Assembly (NCBI GenBank): GCA_958496175.1
Contig: OY292274.1
Location: forward strand, 56,802,630 to 56,866,629
Length of the DNA: 64,000 bases
DNA from: Sisyra terminalis
Taxonomy: Eukaryota; Arthropoda; Insecta; Neuroptera; Sisyridae
Reading direction: 5' to 3'
In this document: positions 22,800-35,049 of the stretch, in pieces
How the letters are laid out: every line of letters starts with the position of its first letter
How positions within the stretch are numbered: the first letter of the stretch is position 1
The notes under the pieces: generated by a model
Told to the model about the DNA's origin: nothing
Seen by the model: only the letters and a program-made list of their open reading frames with translations
The model's database searches: none
Translations under genes and position numbers: made by a program

Positions 22800-23135
22800 A
22801 ATTAATTGTTTCAGCTGAATCTCTTTTGTTTCGCCGTTTTCTGTTGTATGGAAGATTTAGTTTTCCGTGGGTTCCATTTCTAATTTCAGTATTATCTTTT
22901 TCTCGTAAAATCTTTTAAGTTGAAATAGTACATACCTCTGTCTATCAGAATAAGGGTTCCAATTATTTTTCTTCTTTTTCTTGGATCTATCTAGTTTTCT
23001 TTTAGGTACATACCATATGAGCTTATTTGTTTTCAATATATGATCAATCCAGTTAACTTTATCTTCATCATCTTATTGTTCATTTTCGTTATATCTTCTC
23101 ATTTCCTTCTTTATGATAGTGGTTAAATCGATTTA
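22800..23135 (-). pseudogene. Non-LTR retrotransposon C-terminal remnant
   Basis: On the minus strand one frame stays open for almost 90 codons with a single stop. It contains WIDHILKTNKLIWYVPKRKL followed by DRSKKKKKNNW. This resembles the tail after the RT domain of many insect non-LTR elements, where a W-GH-LR motif is followed by a basic GRRGRGRP-type segment and a W. It is a degenerate copy with no 3' tail recognised. Confidence 0.4.
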
Positions 23136-23420
23136 ATGGATTTTTTACATACTTTTCTGTGCGGTATTTGTCAAATTTTTAGTTATTTTTTTTTATTTTT
23201 CAATTATATTAATTTTTTTAAACAATAAAAATGAATACCTATAAGAACTTCTGCTACTACTTCTAAAGTTTCAGTTCTATTTTTTTCAATTTGTTTTTTT
23301 TTCTTGGGATTATCTACCGTCGCTTAATAACTTTTGATTAATATGAATTCTTTGGAGTTCTTAATCATTGTTCATTTTTAAAATGGTTAGTTTTCCTATA
23401 AACGTATAACCCAAGAACCC

Positions 23421-23645
23421 GCGACGGCCAGACTTTCGTTGTTTTATAAAAGCTAAACATTTCTCTAGGGATGTCCCTAACACAAATAAGAACGATCAAC
23501 GATTATGGAGTTTATGGTGGTTACTTTGGCAGGTAACAGGTAGCAAAGGTGCATAAAATTCTTGCTCAATATCGTCAAATTGTAAAGGTCAGTTTTTATA
23601 TTTTCTTCGGAATAATAATAAAAATCGCATCATCGATTGCCAGAC
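23421..23645 (+). repeat. Inverted duplication, arm 1, with Gly/Tyr mini-ORF
   Basis: This matches the reverse complement of 23919-24146 with obvious divergence. It includes TATAAAAGC, then a frame ending SLTQIRTINDYGVYGGYFGR and TAA. The paired arm has the same frame, ending RTITGYGGWIGYFGR. The TAA lies in CAGGTAACAG, which also resembles a splice donor. It may be the end of a duplicated Gly/Tyr-rich protein gene or part of a foldback transposon. Confidence 0.8.
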
Positions 23646-23918
23646 ACTTAGTATGGTTTCAACCTCCTGCCAGACGCCCCTAAATTGTAACAATATTGAC
23701 ACAACTACAACTGAACAACAAATAGTAAATAGTAAAAAACTGGGAATTGGATGAAATCGAAATTTGTAAGTTGAAACCAATGACAAAAAATTTGAGACAA
23801 TATGATTGGTTTCCACTCACCGTATGTGATTACAGTTTTATTCTTTGTATTTACCGACTTATTATATACATATGTACATACGTTTGTCTGTTATTATATT
23901 GATTTATTAAAGTTTTAA
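23646..23918. other. Spacer of the inverted duplication
   Basis: 273 bp of unrelated sequence, including ATACATATGTACATACG. The minus-strand frame at 23589-23816 overlaps arm and spacer and has no known domain. Confidence 0.5.
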
Positions 23919-24146
23919 GTCTGACAATGGAGGATCTGATTTCTAATATTATTCCGAAGAAAATAATAAGAAAACTGACTTTTATACGGTGATGAAACTA
24001 AGCTTTTATTTTATAGAGCTTTGCTACCTGTTACCTGCCAAAGTAACCAATCCAACCTCCATAGCCGGTAATCGTTCTTACTTCTGTAAGAGATATGTAC
24101 AGAAAATTTTGCAGCTTTTATATAATAACAAAAGTCTAACCGTCGC
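23919..24146 (-). repeat. Inverted duplication, arm 2, with Gly/Tyr mini-ORF
   Basis: The minus strand repeats the layout of arm 1: TATAAAAGC, then a frame with SLTEVRTITGYGGWIGYFGR and TAA, then GTAACAGGTAGCAAAG and a shared tail with TTTTCTTCGGAATAAT. TCTCTTACAG just before the frame resembles a splice acceptor here but not in arm 1. Confidence 0.8.
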
Positions 24147-24179
24147 AGACTCTTGCTCTATTATTGATTAGAAAAAATA

Positions 24180-25600
24180 ATCCAAAACTTAAACACCATA
24201 TATTACCTATATTAGATAAATAATTGAGTCAAAAAAAATACTAAAGTAAATAATTTATTCTTGAAACGGACTTACGTCACTTTTAAAATAAACGACTCAA
24301 TCATACTTCTATGTGTAATACTTATACGTATATCTTGCTGATTATAATGTAAAACAGTCACCTCAAGTTGATTCTATAATAAAAATAATTCTAGTGTCCT
24401 TATTTGCTCAATACAACTTTGAGAGTACCTTCAAACCAAAAAAAAATCCTTAAGTCAACTTTTGAGCCCATCTTTACTACAGGGTTTAAATACCGAAAAC
24501 TAAATATTGTCTTATACTAAAAAGAAAAAACAGAAAATATTTTGCAACCTACAAATGCTATGTCTCTTAGTTACAATTACTACAAAAAAAATAATTAAAT
24601 ATATAATAACGGCTGTTCGTCTTTGTTTTATTTATCTCATTTTGAGGAAATCACCTATTTTATTTGCACAATTGAATGAAACATCAAGAATTTCTCGTCT
24701 TTTAATATTTATTTTTCCAAACAAAGCTGAGAAGTTCAAGTTGGAAGTCTCTGAACTTACATATACGAGTATGAACTATATACTTTGTTAAGTACTCTTA
24801 GAAAGACTTCTTCAAACTGTTGCGAAATTTACAATTGATATTTATTATCAAATCCAAAAGAACGCTTCTTTGTGCAAATTGAAATAAAAACAACGCAAGT
24901 ATTCAAACATCTGTTTATTTAAGCAAAGAAACTAGGTATCTGCTTTGTCAGACAAAGGTAAAATCACTTTTGTATTTCCATTTCGTTATTATATGCATTT
25001 CATTACCAACAATTGTAATTATCAACTGAAACAAGAAGACACTGATTTTCCAGAAAGATAACAGTGAATAAAACAATAAAGATTAACTGAAAACAATGTA
25101 AGTATCATTTTCCAACATTCAATTGAAAGAAAAAAAATTAAATCAAAAATACCTGCCAGAAAATGAAAAATTATCTTTAGCTGTACTATAAATTGCTAAT
25201 ATACTTCTGTTTTAGGCAAAACGAAACACGATTACTCACTAAAACAAACACTTTGTGCCATGGCGATTTTTTTGCTGTTTGATTTTATCACGTGTCTATT
25301 ATTTGGTTAACGTCTTTTCACGAATGCACCAAATTAAATCAATCAATCAAAAAGGACCGAACCATCGTCTATTCTTATAAACGAAACAAATTTATTATAT
25401 CGTGTGACTTGTGTCAATTATAATAATGTGACGTTAAATTATGTTGACATAAACGCTCATGTAAAAACTAATTGGTCGAAAAGAGAGCATTCAATCACAA
25501 TAGAATGGGCTTATTGATCAAAATTCTCTCTTCATTCGTTGAAAGACAAAAGGAACAAAACCGGTGATAGGATCTTAAAAGATTTTTAAATATTATTAGG
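24180..25600. other. AT-rich non-coding DNA
   Basis: A 94-codon frame at 24507-24791 (plus) lacks any domain. GTAAGTATC at 25095 is a donor-like word without a convincing exon. Nothing else was recognised. Confidence 0.45.
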
Positions 25601-25610
25601 GCAAAGACGT

Positions 25611-25691
25611 ATGTTTTCTCGGCCTACAATATCAGTAGTTATTATAATTGTAAGCTGTGCCGCTTACGCTTCAGATGCATTACTCAAGTGA
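25611..25691 (+). CDS. Possible 26-codon small secreted peptide or orphan first exon
   Basis: ATG at 25611 gives MFSRPTISVVIIIVSCAAYA then SDALLK and TGA. The N-terminal 20 residues have the layout of a signal peptide: a short basic start, the hydrophobic core ISVVIIIVSCAA and an AYA-S cleavage site. GTGACAAG right after could be a poor donor if this is a first exon. The start context is weak, and no promoter was seen nearby. A chance frame cannot be excluded. Confidence 0.22.
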   Translation: MFSRPTISVVIIIVSCAAYASDALLK

Positions 25692-25699
25692 CAAGCGAC

Positions 25700-28660
25700 A
25701 AGAATGATTACCGTTCTAATAGAAATTCCTTCAGTCTTTTTCAAGCTTGTTATTCAATTACACAGCTGTCTCATATCGTATAACATTTTTACTCTCCTAT
25801 TGCTTAATTAACATTCAAAAATAGCGCAAACTTATAGTGTTTCGAAAAATGGACATCTTCAATGGAAAATTGAAATCAATTGGTGGGATTAAAAACATTT
25901 ACAATCGCGAATGAAAAAATATAATTGCAAGATCTTATTCTTTACTACCTAATTGGAACTTCATAATTACAAAGCCATTTCTGCGAACTTTTTTAAGTCC
26001 ATCCTAAACTGTTTTGAAGAAAGAAAATTTCGAAATCAAATGAGCATGCCATAAAGCTCTAAAGCTAATGTAATTGAAAGTAGAGATGTTAAGAGTGGTG
26101 ATTTTATCGGCACCGAAGTTGGAACAGGAGTTTAAATTTGATTTTTCAAAGTTAGAGTTGGAACTGAAACCAAATAGTTAATAAGTTTGTTTTTTGGATC
26201 AGAAAATATAAATTATAAGACTTTACTTTCATAAAAAGCTTTACGTCAATTCAGGTGATTCTGAAAGTGGCAAATTGGTATCTATTAATAAAGCTTTGAT
26301 AGATTTATCTCCAATTTTAAAATTTTTGGACTCGCAGTCGGAGTTGGAGGTATAAAATCAACTAGAAATTCCAACTTTTTGGAGTCAAATTTGAAGTTCC
26401 GTAATGTTTCTTACTAAACAATTTCAAAGAAATTAGAATGTAGCTCTGTAAAAGATAACGTTTTGTCACCTTATTGTTGACAATGACAAAACTTGAAAAC
26501 TTTGAAAATATTAATTGTTCTAGTATGAAACTATCAACGTTTGCTTAAAAAAAATACGTTATAAATTTTATAACGTTTTTATATGTTAACTTTGTTCCGA
26601 TTCCCGTAAAACACCTTTCAACTAATTTGCCACCGTAATTCTAAACTTTAACAATTTAAACCCCAAAATAGAAAATTGAGTGAATTATCTTTTAAAAATA
26701 TTAATCATCAACTCAACTAAAGCTTTAGTAAAGACACAGAAATTCGGCAGCAAAAATATTATTAAACTATCAAAATATCTGGTTGTCAGGTGGTAAATTA
26801 AAATTTAATATTTTTTTTCCCTAGAAGCTAATTTCTTTATGTTCAAATGTATTTTAGCATATGCATATATCATTGAAATACTAGCAAAAAAAATAATACA
26901 TTTCTTTATTGTAGAGAGCACCAAATTTGACACCTAGATGTTTTTACTACCCTTAGTCTTGCAAAAAAGTGAGTTTAATTTGGTTGAATTGTCCTATTTA
27001 CCATTTCGTGAAGGAATTTTTAAATATACTGATTGATTGATGCTACTTTTTACAGGCTTACGGCCAATAATGATAATCAAAAATTCAATGATAAGGAAAT
27101 ACATCAAGGAATGTGTTAGATAGATTTATAATTTCTTCTGAAATAGTAGATGATAAAGTATAACAAAAATATAGTATCTAACGTAACATTTGTACCAATT
27201 TCCTAAACATTTAAATTTTCAAGATTTTAATTTCTTTGGCAATAATCAAATAAAATGGAATTGTTACTGGAGATTTGTCCATCATACAAGTAATGTTTAT
27301 ATTCTAATTTGCTGATTCTGCTCTACAAAAGACAAAACATTCTTGCAGATATTACTCTATTGTCGTGATATAGTAAAGTATAGTGACTCAGAACTAGGGA
27401 TGTCTGATTTTAGTGACTACTTGGCCAGACTTATGTTCCCAAAATGTTGAACTTTGGTCAGCTGTCCTGCAGGAATAAAATAAAGACTCGGAAAGACTTA
27501 CAATAAGCGTAGAAGTTGTGGTATTATGATTCCTTTATATTTCATCTCGGAGATCTGTAAAAGAACATACATAATGGTATATATCATTGATGTTAATTTT
27601 AAACATTATTAAAACTTGTTGGGCTTTGACTTTTGTATCAATTGTAAGTGTATATAATAAAGTTATTGAACCTAAAAATACGATACAACTAAGTAGTTTT
27701 ATTACAATAATTTTTAAATCAAATCATGAGATTAGTTTATGTTGAACGTAAGATTTAAATGGAAAACTTTATGTTTAAAAAAACATCCACTTTTGAGTAT
27801 TTATTTTATGGGAATTGAAAGTTTATGATGGTTAAGTTCAAATTTGATTTAATTTAAAGATATAAATCTTAATACAATAGTTTTGTAGTGCTCCAGTACT
27901 TTAAAAGCTCTAAAAGCTCATGTCAACTACGATGATGTTTTGAGCTACTAGAGTGTAAATTCATAAAGCTACCGCTAGTGTTAAAGTTGAATATATGTAA
28001 TTGAAAGTAGGATATCTCTTGAACCAATTCAATGATATATCTAAATTTAAAAAATGTGTCAGTTTTGAATTTCTATTATACTCATAATATTAAACATAAT
28101 TAATATTTTTGTATATTCTTTCAATTTTTTTTTTTTTTAAATTATTAAATACTGTAAATGGCATTCAATTCAAAATTATAAATGTCTATATGTAGTTAGG
28201 GCTTAGGTTGCAATCGCGCTGTAAATAGGTTCTTACTATTTTTAATTCATAAATCAAATTTTATTAATACATAAATAGCTATTTTCTTAATGTGACACTA
28301 TTAAGTATACTCACATCCTTATAAACGACATCTCATCTTTCGTGTCAACGGCTGCAATAAATTAAAATTTTCTAGAAAATGATATAAATATTTTATAATG
28401 TAAAATGTCTACTTCTTGAATAATTTGGGCTTCAACCATATTATTACCGACATGCAACTTACAGTCTCAATTATTTACATAATATGATACTTTCGTATAC
28501 ATATACACCAATGTGTGTAACGTTATAATATTCCAATGATTGTACATAGGTATTATACATAATAAAATAATAACTTTATGAATGTATGTGCTCAGACGTT
28601 CAATACACATATAAAGTAAGCATATGTAAATTTTATGCCTATTTTCATACATTCATATAG
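25700..28660. other. AT-rich non-coding DNA
   Basis: A segment at 26085-26400 has repeated GGAGTTGGA-like words, perhaps a worn transposon, but no ends were found. The rest is featureless. Confidence 0.45.
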
Positions 28661-28679
28661 GGTATATGTATGTATGTGA

Positions 28680-28945
28680 TAGGCGCTCAAAACTGATAGC
28701 ATCTGACTGAGGAAATTTTAATTACGCTCGCTCCGCCTCAACTGATTGTAATATTCCACGCCCATTCTGTTAACAACAATTTTTTTTATCTTAAGACTTT
28801 TTTCCATTTCCATTCTTGTCCTTCCTTCAATATCATTCCTGGCAAACAATTTGTACTACAATTGCAACTTCTCTCCTACAAATGCGCGCCAAAGTTCCAG
28901 CCTGATGTCGCCCGGTTTGCATTTTTGCGTGCAAAGTCCATCATT
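28680..28945. promoter_or_regulatory. Candidate cis-regulatory island
   Basis: This is clearly GC-richer than its surroundings and has no frame. It includes TTTTAATTACGCTCGCTCCG, CAAATGCGCGCCAAAG, CTGATGTCGCCCGG and TTTGCATTTTTGCGTGCAAA, the last containing a POU/octamer-like TTTGCAT. The regulatory role is inferred from composition and motif density only. Confidence 0.3.
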
Positions 28946-31900
28946 AAAATGAAGAAAAATAATATTACGTAGGCACATACAGCCAATATTTATTCACAAA
29001 TAATTATAGGGAACACTATCTTTGATTTGAATAAGGTGTGAAAATTATAAACAAATATTGAAAGCTCTACATGCTCTATCATTGAAAAATTGCCAATGTA
29101 ATACAGATGTCGATGGTACATGCAAGTTTATGAATGTAATGACTCTGTAATTAAATGTAATTAAGAGGCCGTTCTTCTAAGTTCAAGGATTTTGTTGAAG
29201 GTTTTACTGTCTGCTTTTTTACAAAACGTATATTTATATTGAATTAATTATTTTGTGTGTAGATATGTAGGTTATAATTAATACATGCCTGCTCAAAATA
29301 TTTTTTATATTATTTTAATTAGCTTAAGAATAAAAAAGAAACTGATTAAATATATTACTTTAATTTTATGTATAGAAATTTATTTTGATGTATGTAAGTT
29401 CTAAATAAAACATACATACCTAGTACATTACTTACAATATACCTACTGATTTTTAAGTTGATACCGATATACAAAATAATATTTCACAAACAAAGAAAAT
29501 TTCACATGCTTTTAAATACATATTTTTTTATTTTTTTAATCAAACATTCAGCTAAAGTCATTTAACTTAATTTTTACTTATCTACTATAAGCGTATCTTT
29601 TCCTTAATACAATACAAAATCATATATCTACAATATATTATAATCCGGTATTCATCGTCTTATCATATGCTTAAGTTTATCTAAGCATTAATCAAAATAT
29701 CGTTTAGTAAATGTCAAATATAAATAGTTTTAAATTCTTTTTCTAGTTCAAAACTAAGACATACAGAAAGCTCCCTAAATGATTGTGTAGTCAATTTAAC
29801 CCCAACCAAAGTTTGATCACATACATCTTTGTAACTAAAAAGATTAATATGCTCAACGTTGTAATAACTTGCTAGAAAAAGCTTATTAAACGTATCAGTA
29901 TGTTCTTATATTTAAAAAAAAAAATCCAGAGTTTATTTACAAAAGCTCTTCTTCAAACTAGGTTTTGAGATTGAATGTATCAATTGCCAACACTGAAAGG
30001 ATAATTATAAGTATTATTTATATTAAATAAATTGTAATATTGTGTAATAGTAAAGAAAGAATATTTGTTTTTATTATGGGCGTGTTTTTAGGCTAACTGA
30101 AACATAATTTTAATAAAAAAATGCTATTGTACTTCTTCTTTAAGGTCCTTAATTAAAGTATAGATTACAGTTTTAATACTAAAATCATTTTTTTTTCTGG
30201 GGTCAAAGTAACCCTACATCACCATAAGAGCAAATGAACATTTTAAAGTTTATTTTTAGTCGTTTAAAAACTGCTATGGCTTTTAACGACTTTTAGGGTT
30301 TTATTAACCGAAATAATTCTGAGACTAAAATTTTTCAGTAAATTAGAGGGTCCAAACTCAGTCCTCATGAAATTTTAAGTGGTAATCATTGCAAAGAAGT
30401 GACTAAGAGCCACTTAGATCAAAAAAAAAAACACTTTCTTTCCAATGAAATATCGATATTGCATCGATAGTCCTTCATCGCTTCTTCCTATCATTGTAAA
30501 GTTCGAGAATTTATCTCTTCATTCTTCTCTAATATTCCATTTTGAAAATTTCTGTAAATATATCATACATAGGACAAGTGATGATCTTTTTCCGGAGTTT
30601 CAATTCCATTTTTCCTGTCATGAAATTCTTCTACGTTAGATTCTTGATTTTCGATTCTTGATATCACTTTTCCATTATCCGTCCTCCGTCCAATTAAGTA
30701 TTCTTCATGTTAATTTTTAAGAGCTTTTGTATATTGTAGTGCCTTTTGCTTTTCTGATGTTTAAGATTTTGGTTTATGTTAGTCGTTATATGACAATAAT
30801 GAATATAAATATATAGCGAATGGAATATATAGTGCAATAATGGAATATATAGCGAAAATAATAACATAAAGGAAACGTCTTTATAATTTGTGTATCGCCC
30901 TACGTTTTTAGGTGAGGCAATACCGAAAAATTTGTTTGACGATTTTTTTCACCACTAAGTTCTTCAAATCTTCCGTTGCAATGATAATTTTTCAATTTAC
31001 CAAACTAAATTTACAAATGTCGCATTGTGGGTTTATTTGATAAGACGAGAATAGCGACGTAAAATAATAATCGCTTAATTAATGTAATAGGTATTTCTAA
31101 CCATTCGGATTAAATGATAAAACTACATGTGATTTAAAGATTTCCTACTTTGAAAAGCGACAATTTCAAATAATTTTTAATGACGCACTTTTTCCCTGTA
31201 TTAATGAAAAGTATTAGCAAAATTCTAATTAGCTTTAAGCCATTGTTAGAACAAAAATACGACTGCTACATTAATTCACGTGATCTTTTTAACTCTTTAA
31301 GCACAAGAAATTAACACCGTTGGTGTAAGTCCATCAATGTTAATTAAGTTTGTTAAACTAATAAAAGTAATAAGTTTTTCAAACATTTATCGGTATTGTT
31401 ATACGTACGGCATATGCATCGCATATGCTTATACACTCGTAAATACTTCAAAAGAAATACATTGCAAATTTATTAGTTATTGCAAGTGTTTAATTTATAG
31501 TTACTAAACTGTTAACATAAATCAAAAATTTATTCACCTTTTTGATTATTTGATGTTAGTAATCTTTCAAGTATTTTTTTTTATTTTCGCAATGATTGAT
31601 TTGTTAATTATTTTGCTTTACTTGTGTTTTTACGACAAGCATTAATTATTATTGTACATATTATACAGTCAACGGATATATTTTTTGAAGATACTCGTTT
31701 GTAAGAACAATGGACATTTGTATCGTTAATGTCACAACAATCAAACTTAAAGCGAAAATGCATCAATTGCAATTCTTATCATATTAACACATTTGTATAA
31801 ATCTGTTAAGATATCATATTGTATTAATTTTATTTTGTGGTGTAAATGAAATATCAGTTTTGAAGACAATAAATCATAAACTATGTGATTTATTTGACAC

Positions 31901-33400
31901 AGATGCGTGACAATTTTAATACTTGAATGTTGCAATTTATTTATTTTTCAAGAAATTGTTATTAGATTCTTTTTAATAATAATTTTTTACACTTGTACAA
32001 AAAAGAACAAAATTTGATGGAGTTATGCACTTGATGTTGTTTTAAATGTTAAATAATACAAATTACAAAGCATGTAATTACTTGTAATTCTTTATCATTA
32101 CAATAAATAATGAATTGTACAATAAGTTCATTTATATTCTGAAAAAAAAACTGTATTAAATGATTTATGATTACCTTTTAATATAGCAAATTATTGAGAG
32201 TAATTATTTTTTACATTTAACTGTAGAACGATTTGATTACATATATTTTGTTACTTCTGCAAATCCATTGTACGTTAACTGATGAAAGTGTCCTTTGTAT
32301 TTCAATGGATAATTGGCAGAAAATATCTTTACATTTAATATTATGGATAATTAACTACCCGTTTTATTTAATAGGATCAACTGACTTATAAACTGATTTA
32401 TTTTTTCATATTATCTCTCTCATCCAGATTTGATTTTTTTTTCGAATTGTTGGTACTATGTATTATATATACCCTTAAGTGTTTAAGAATACGTTGGATT
32501 ATTCAAGTATATAAATGTAAACAAAATAAGCAGGGATAATTAAAATGATGTGATTGTTGGATGCCGCAGCGATGAAGGCATTTTTTGTTTATTTTTCTGC
32601 GATAACGATGCACATTGTTGTTTAGTTTAAGTTTTGTAAGCTTGCTTCTAATTCTTTCGCCATTGCACCCCATTACAACACATAAGCTCTTTGGCTTCAC
32701 AAACTCAAGAATTTCATGTTGTGTTTATAATATTAAGTACAAAGTAAGGTGGTAGGAATGAGGTTTTATTATCATCGTTTCAAAGACCACCCGGTATTTT
32801 GTGCTTTGCGATGTATGCATTGTATGCAATTTATTTACCTCTTCATCTACCTCCCTCATTGACTATTTAAAAGGCAAAAGGATATAGATATTCATTATAT
32901 AGAATATGCATTCAATAGATGATTTTTGCCGTTGCATCTTTTGTTAGTCGCGAAGCTTGTTTACTGAATTTTTCTCAAATAGTTAATTTTGCCAAAGAAA
33001 AAAATCTTTGTACACATAAATAGCGTACTGACTAAAGCTTGTCTCTCCGCTTGAATTAAATTACCTTTAGCTTTTTATTATCTTCCCTGAACAAAGTACA
33101 TATAATTTCTTGTTAAACAAGATTCTTCAAGTAAGTTAATAAAGTTTTTCTTTAGTAAAAGAACTCCACTAGCCCCCATACCTACGACTTCGTCGTCTTC
33201 GAAATCTTTTTTACTATCAGAAGGAAAAATAAAAAATAAAAATACTTTCCACAAAATTCCTTCTTTACCGTTTGTTCTTTACTCCTAGCTAAAATTAAGT
33301 TTAAATTAATCAAAGAGTTAAATAATAATTAAAAGTTAAATTTTCCAAAGTATCAAATAAAAATGAATCTACCGGAAAGTTCTGTCCGTTTTTGGAATAA
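28946..33400. other. AT-rich non-coding DNA
   Basis: A small tandem motif (AATATATAG-G-AATGG) repeats near 30800-30855. Frames at 30445-30639, 31747-31935 and 32503-32700 have no domains. Nothing else was recognised. Confidence 0.45.
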
Positions 33401-33419
33401 AAAAATTTTTTTTTTCTTA

Positions 33420-34294
33420 TTTAATAACATTATTTAATAAAATGATTTCCATTATGATCAATGACTTCTTGCCAGCATAAGGACAATTTATATATCCTAT
33501 TAGGGAAACATTTTTATATTTTGATTCGAAAAATTCAACCAGTTCTTGTTTGATATCTTCTTCATTTTTGATTTTTTGTCCACCAAAAAGTTTTGTAAAA
33601 ACTAGTGTAACTATTAAAACTTTGTAAAAATTAGTGGCAGTTGGAAATTTCCTGAAAATAAGGAGGATATGATAGAATTTTCCAGGGTAATTCTGCAATT
33701 TTTTGACGGATGCCAAGTATTATCATGATACAGTAAGATGTCCTTCCTATTGAACATTGCTGACCTCTTTTTTTAGACTGCAGTCCTTAAGTCGTTGGCA
33801 ATACTTCTCCGAATTGAACTTTCTGTGCTTTTAAAAGCTCATAATGTTGTTTGATCCTCATTGGGCCTCGAATGTCCAACCACATATATCCAACAATCTC
33901 TTATTCAAAGTCAAATTTGATTTAGAAGTGGCAGGGCTAAGTTTTCCGGGTTTACAATATGCTTTTTTCCTTACAATATTGTCGTAAGTAATCCATTTTT
34001 CATCTCCAGTTATCATTCTATCCAAAAAGGGCTCGATTTTGTTCCAAGTAAGCGGAAATGTGCATATGACGATTTGATCGTCCAAATTCTTCCGACTTCT
34101 TCATGCGGCACTAGAATCTATCTTAAATACTTCCCTACCACTCCTTTTATCCGAATTTGTTCTTTAATGGCTGGCTCAACTGTATTAAGCCTTTTTGCAA
34201 TCTCCGATATTGCCAGAAAAGAATCCTGCACCAACGAGGTCCAAACAACATCCTCGTCATTGTCGTTATAGCAATGGACAGAAATTTCCGGTCA
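33420..34294 (-). pseudogene. Mariner transposase pseudogene, second unit of a tandem pair
   Basis: In minus-strand order, the pieces are FLSIAI and DED-VVWTSLVQDSFLAISEIAKRLNT-like sequence (34150-34290), then FLDRMITGDEKWITYDNIVR (33970-34040, with the first catalytic D in TGDEKW), YCKPGKLSPATSKSNLTLNKR, DILLYHDN (near 33730, second D), then NEEDIKQELVEFFESKYKN and a worn C-terminus by 33420. Several frameshifts and stops are present. The N-terminal DNA-binding half is missing. CGGAAAGTTCTGTCCGTTTT at 33374-33393 may belong to the element's end. Confidence 0.85.
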
Positions 34295-35045
34295 CCTAAT
34301 AGATTCGAAAAATTCAACCAGTTCTTGTTTGATATTTTCTCCATTTTTGAATGTTTTGCCCGACAAAAAATGTTGTAAAGACAAAAACAAGTGGTAATTT
34401 TAGGGTACAATGTCCGGAAAATATTGTATATGTGATAGAATTTTCCTGCGTAGTTCTGAATTTTTTTGACGAGTCCCCAAAACAGCATGGTGTCTGGCAT
34501 TATCATGATGAAGTAAGATATCCTTCCTACTGAAACATTGCCGATCTCTGTATTTAGACTTAACATATCCAGTCGTTGGCAATTCCGTTTGGTTTTAAAA
34601 GCTTTTAAGGTCCTTTGGTCCTCATTGGTCTTCAAATGTCCCATCATATACACAACATTCTCTTATTCAAAGTCGAATTTGGTTTAGAAGTGGTAGGGCT
34701 ACGTTTTTTGGGTTTACAATATGCTCTTTTACATACAACAATGTTGTCGTAAGTAATTGATTTTCCGTCTGTAGTTATCATTCGGTTCAAAAAGGGCTAG
34801 GTTTTGTTCTTGGCAAGCAGAAATGTGCTTATGACGACCTGATCGTCCATGTGGCACTCATCTTAAATATTTCCACACTAATCCTTTTATCCGAATTTTG
34901 TCTAAAATAGTTTTGTCAACTGTATTAAGCCATTCTACAACCTCCGATATTGTCAGGAAAGAATCTTGCACCAACAAGGTCCAAACAACATCATCTTCAT
35001 TGTTGTTATAGCTACGGATAATAATTTCCGATAGACTTAATATAA
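34295..35045 (-). pseudogene. Mariner transposase pseudogene, first unit of a tandem pair
   Basis: This is homologous to the unit at 33420-34294 and in the same orientation. It starts at the same internal point of the gene (NNNEDDVVWTLLVQDSFLTI, 34930-35030), continues through TYDNIVVCKRAYCKPKKRSP (34690-34765), DILLHHDNARHHAVLGT (34480-34530) and ends in QTRTG-IFRI at about 34310, where the second unit begins. Stops and frameshifts mean no functional protein. The shared 5' truncation implies that an already truncated copy was duplicated in tandem. Confidence 0.85.
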
Positions 35046-35049
35046 AAGC

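Noticed and set aside
25259..25309. ATGGCGATTTTTTTGCTG mini-ORF (MAIFLLFDFITCLLFG)
   Set aside because: It is hydrophobic but lacks a cleavage site, donor or promoter; easily produced by T-rich DNA.
26085..26400. GGAGTTGGA-rich segment as a transposon
   Set aside because: The words resemble some MITE interiors, but no inverted ends or target duplication could be found.
30445..30720. Possible reverse-transcriptase remnant on the minus strand
   Set aside because: The translated pieces (GRRTDNGKVISRIENQE) did not match any RT motif well enough.
34074..34533. Plus-strand frames over the mariner pair
   Set aside because: They are the reverse of the minus-strand transposase pseudogenes.
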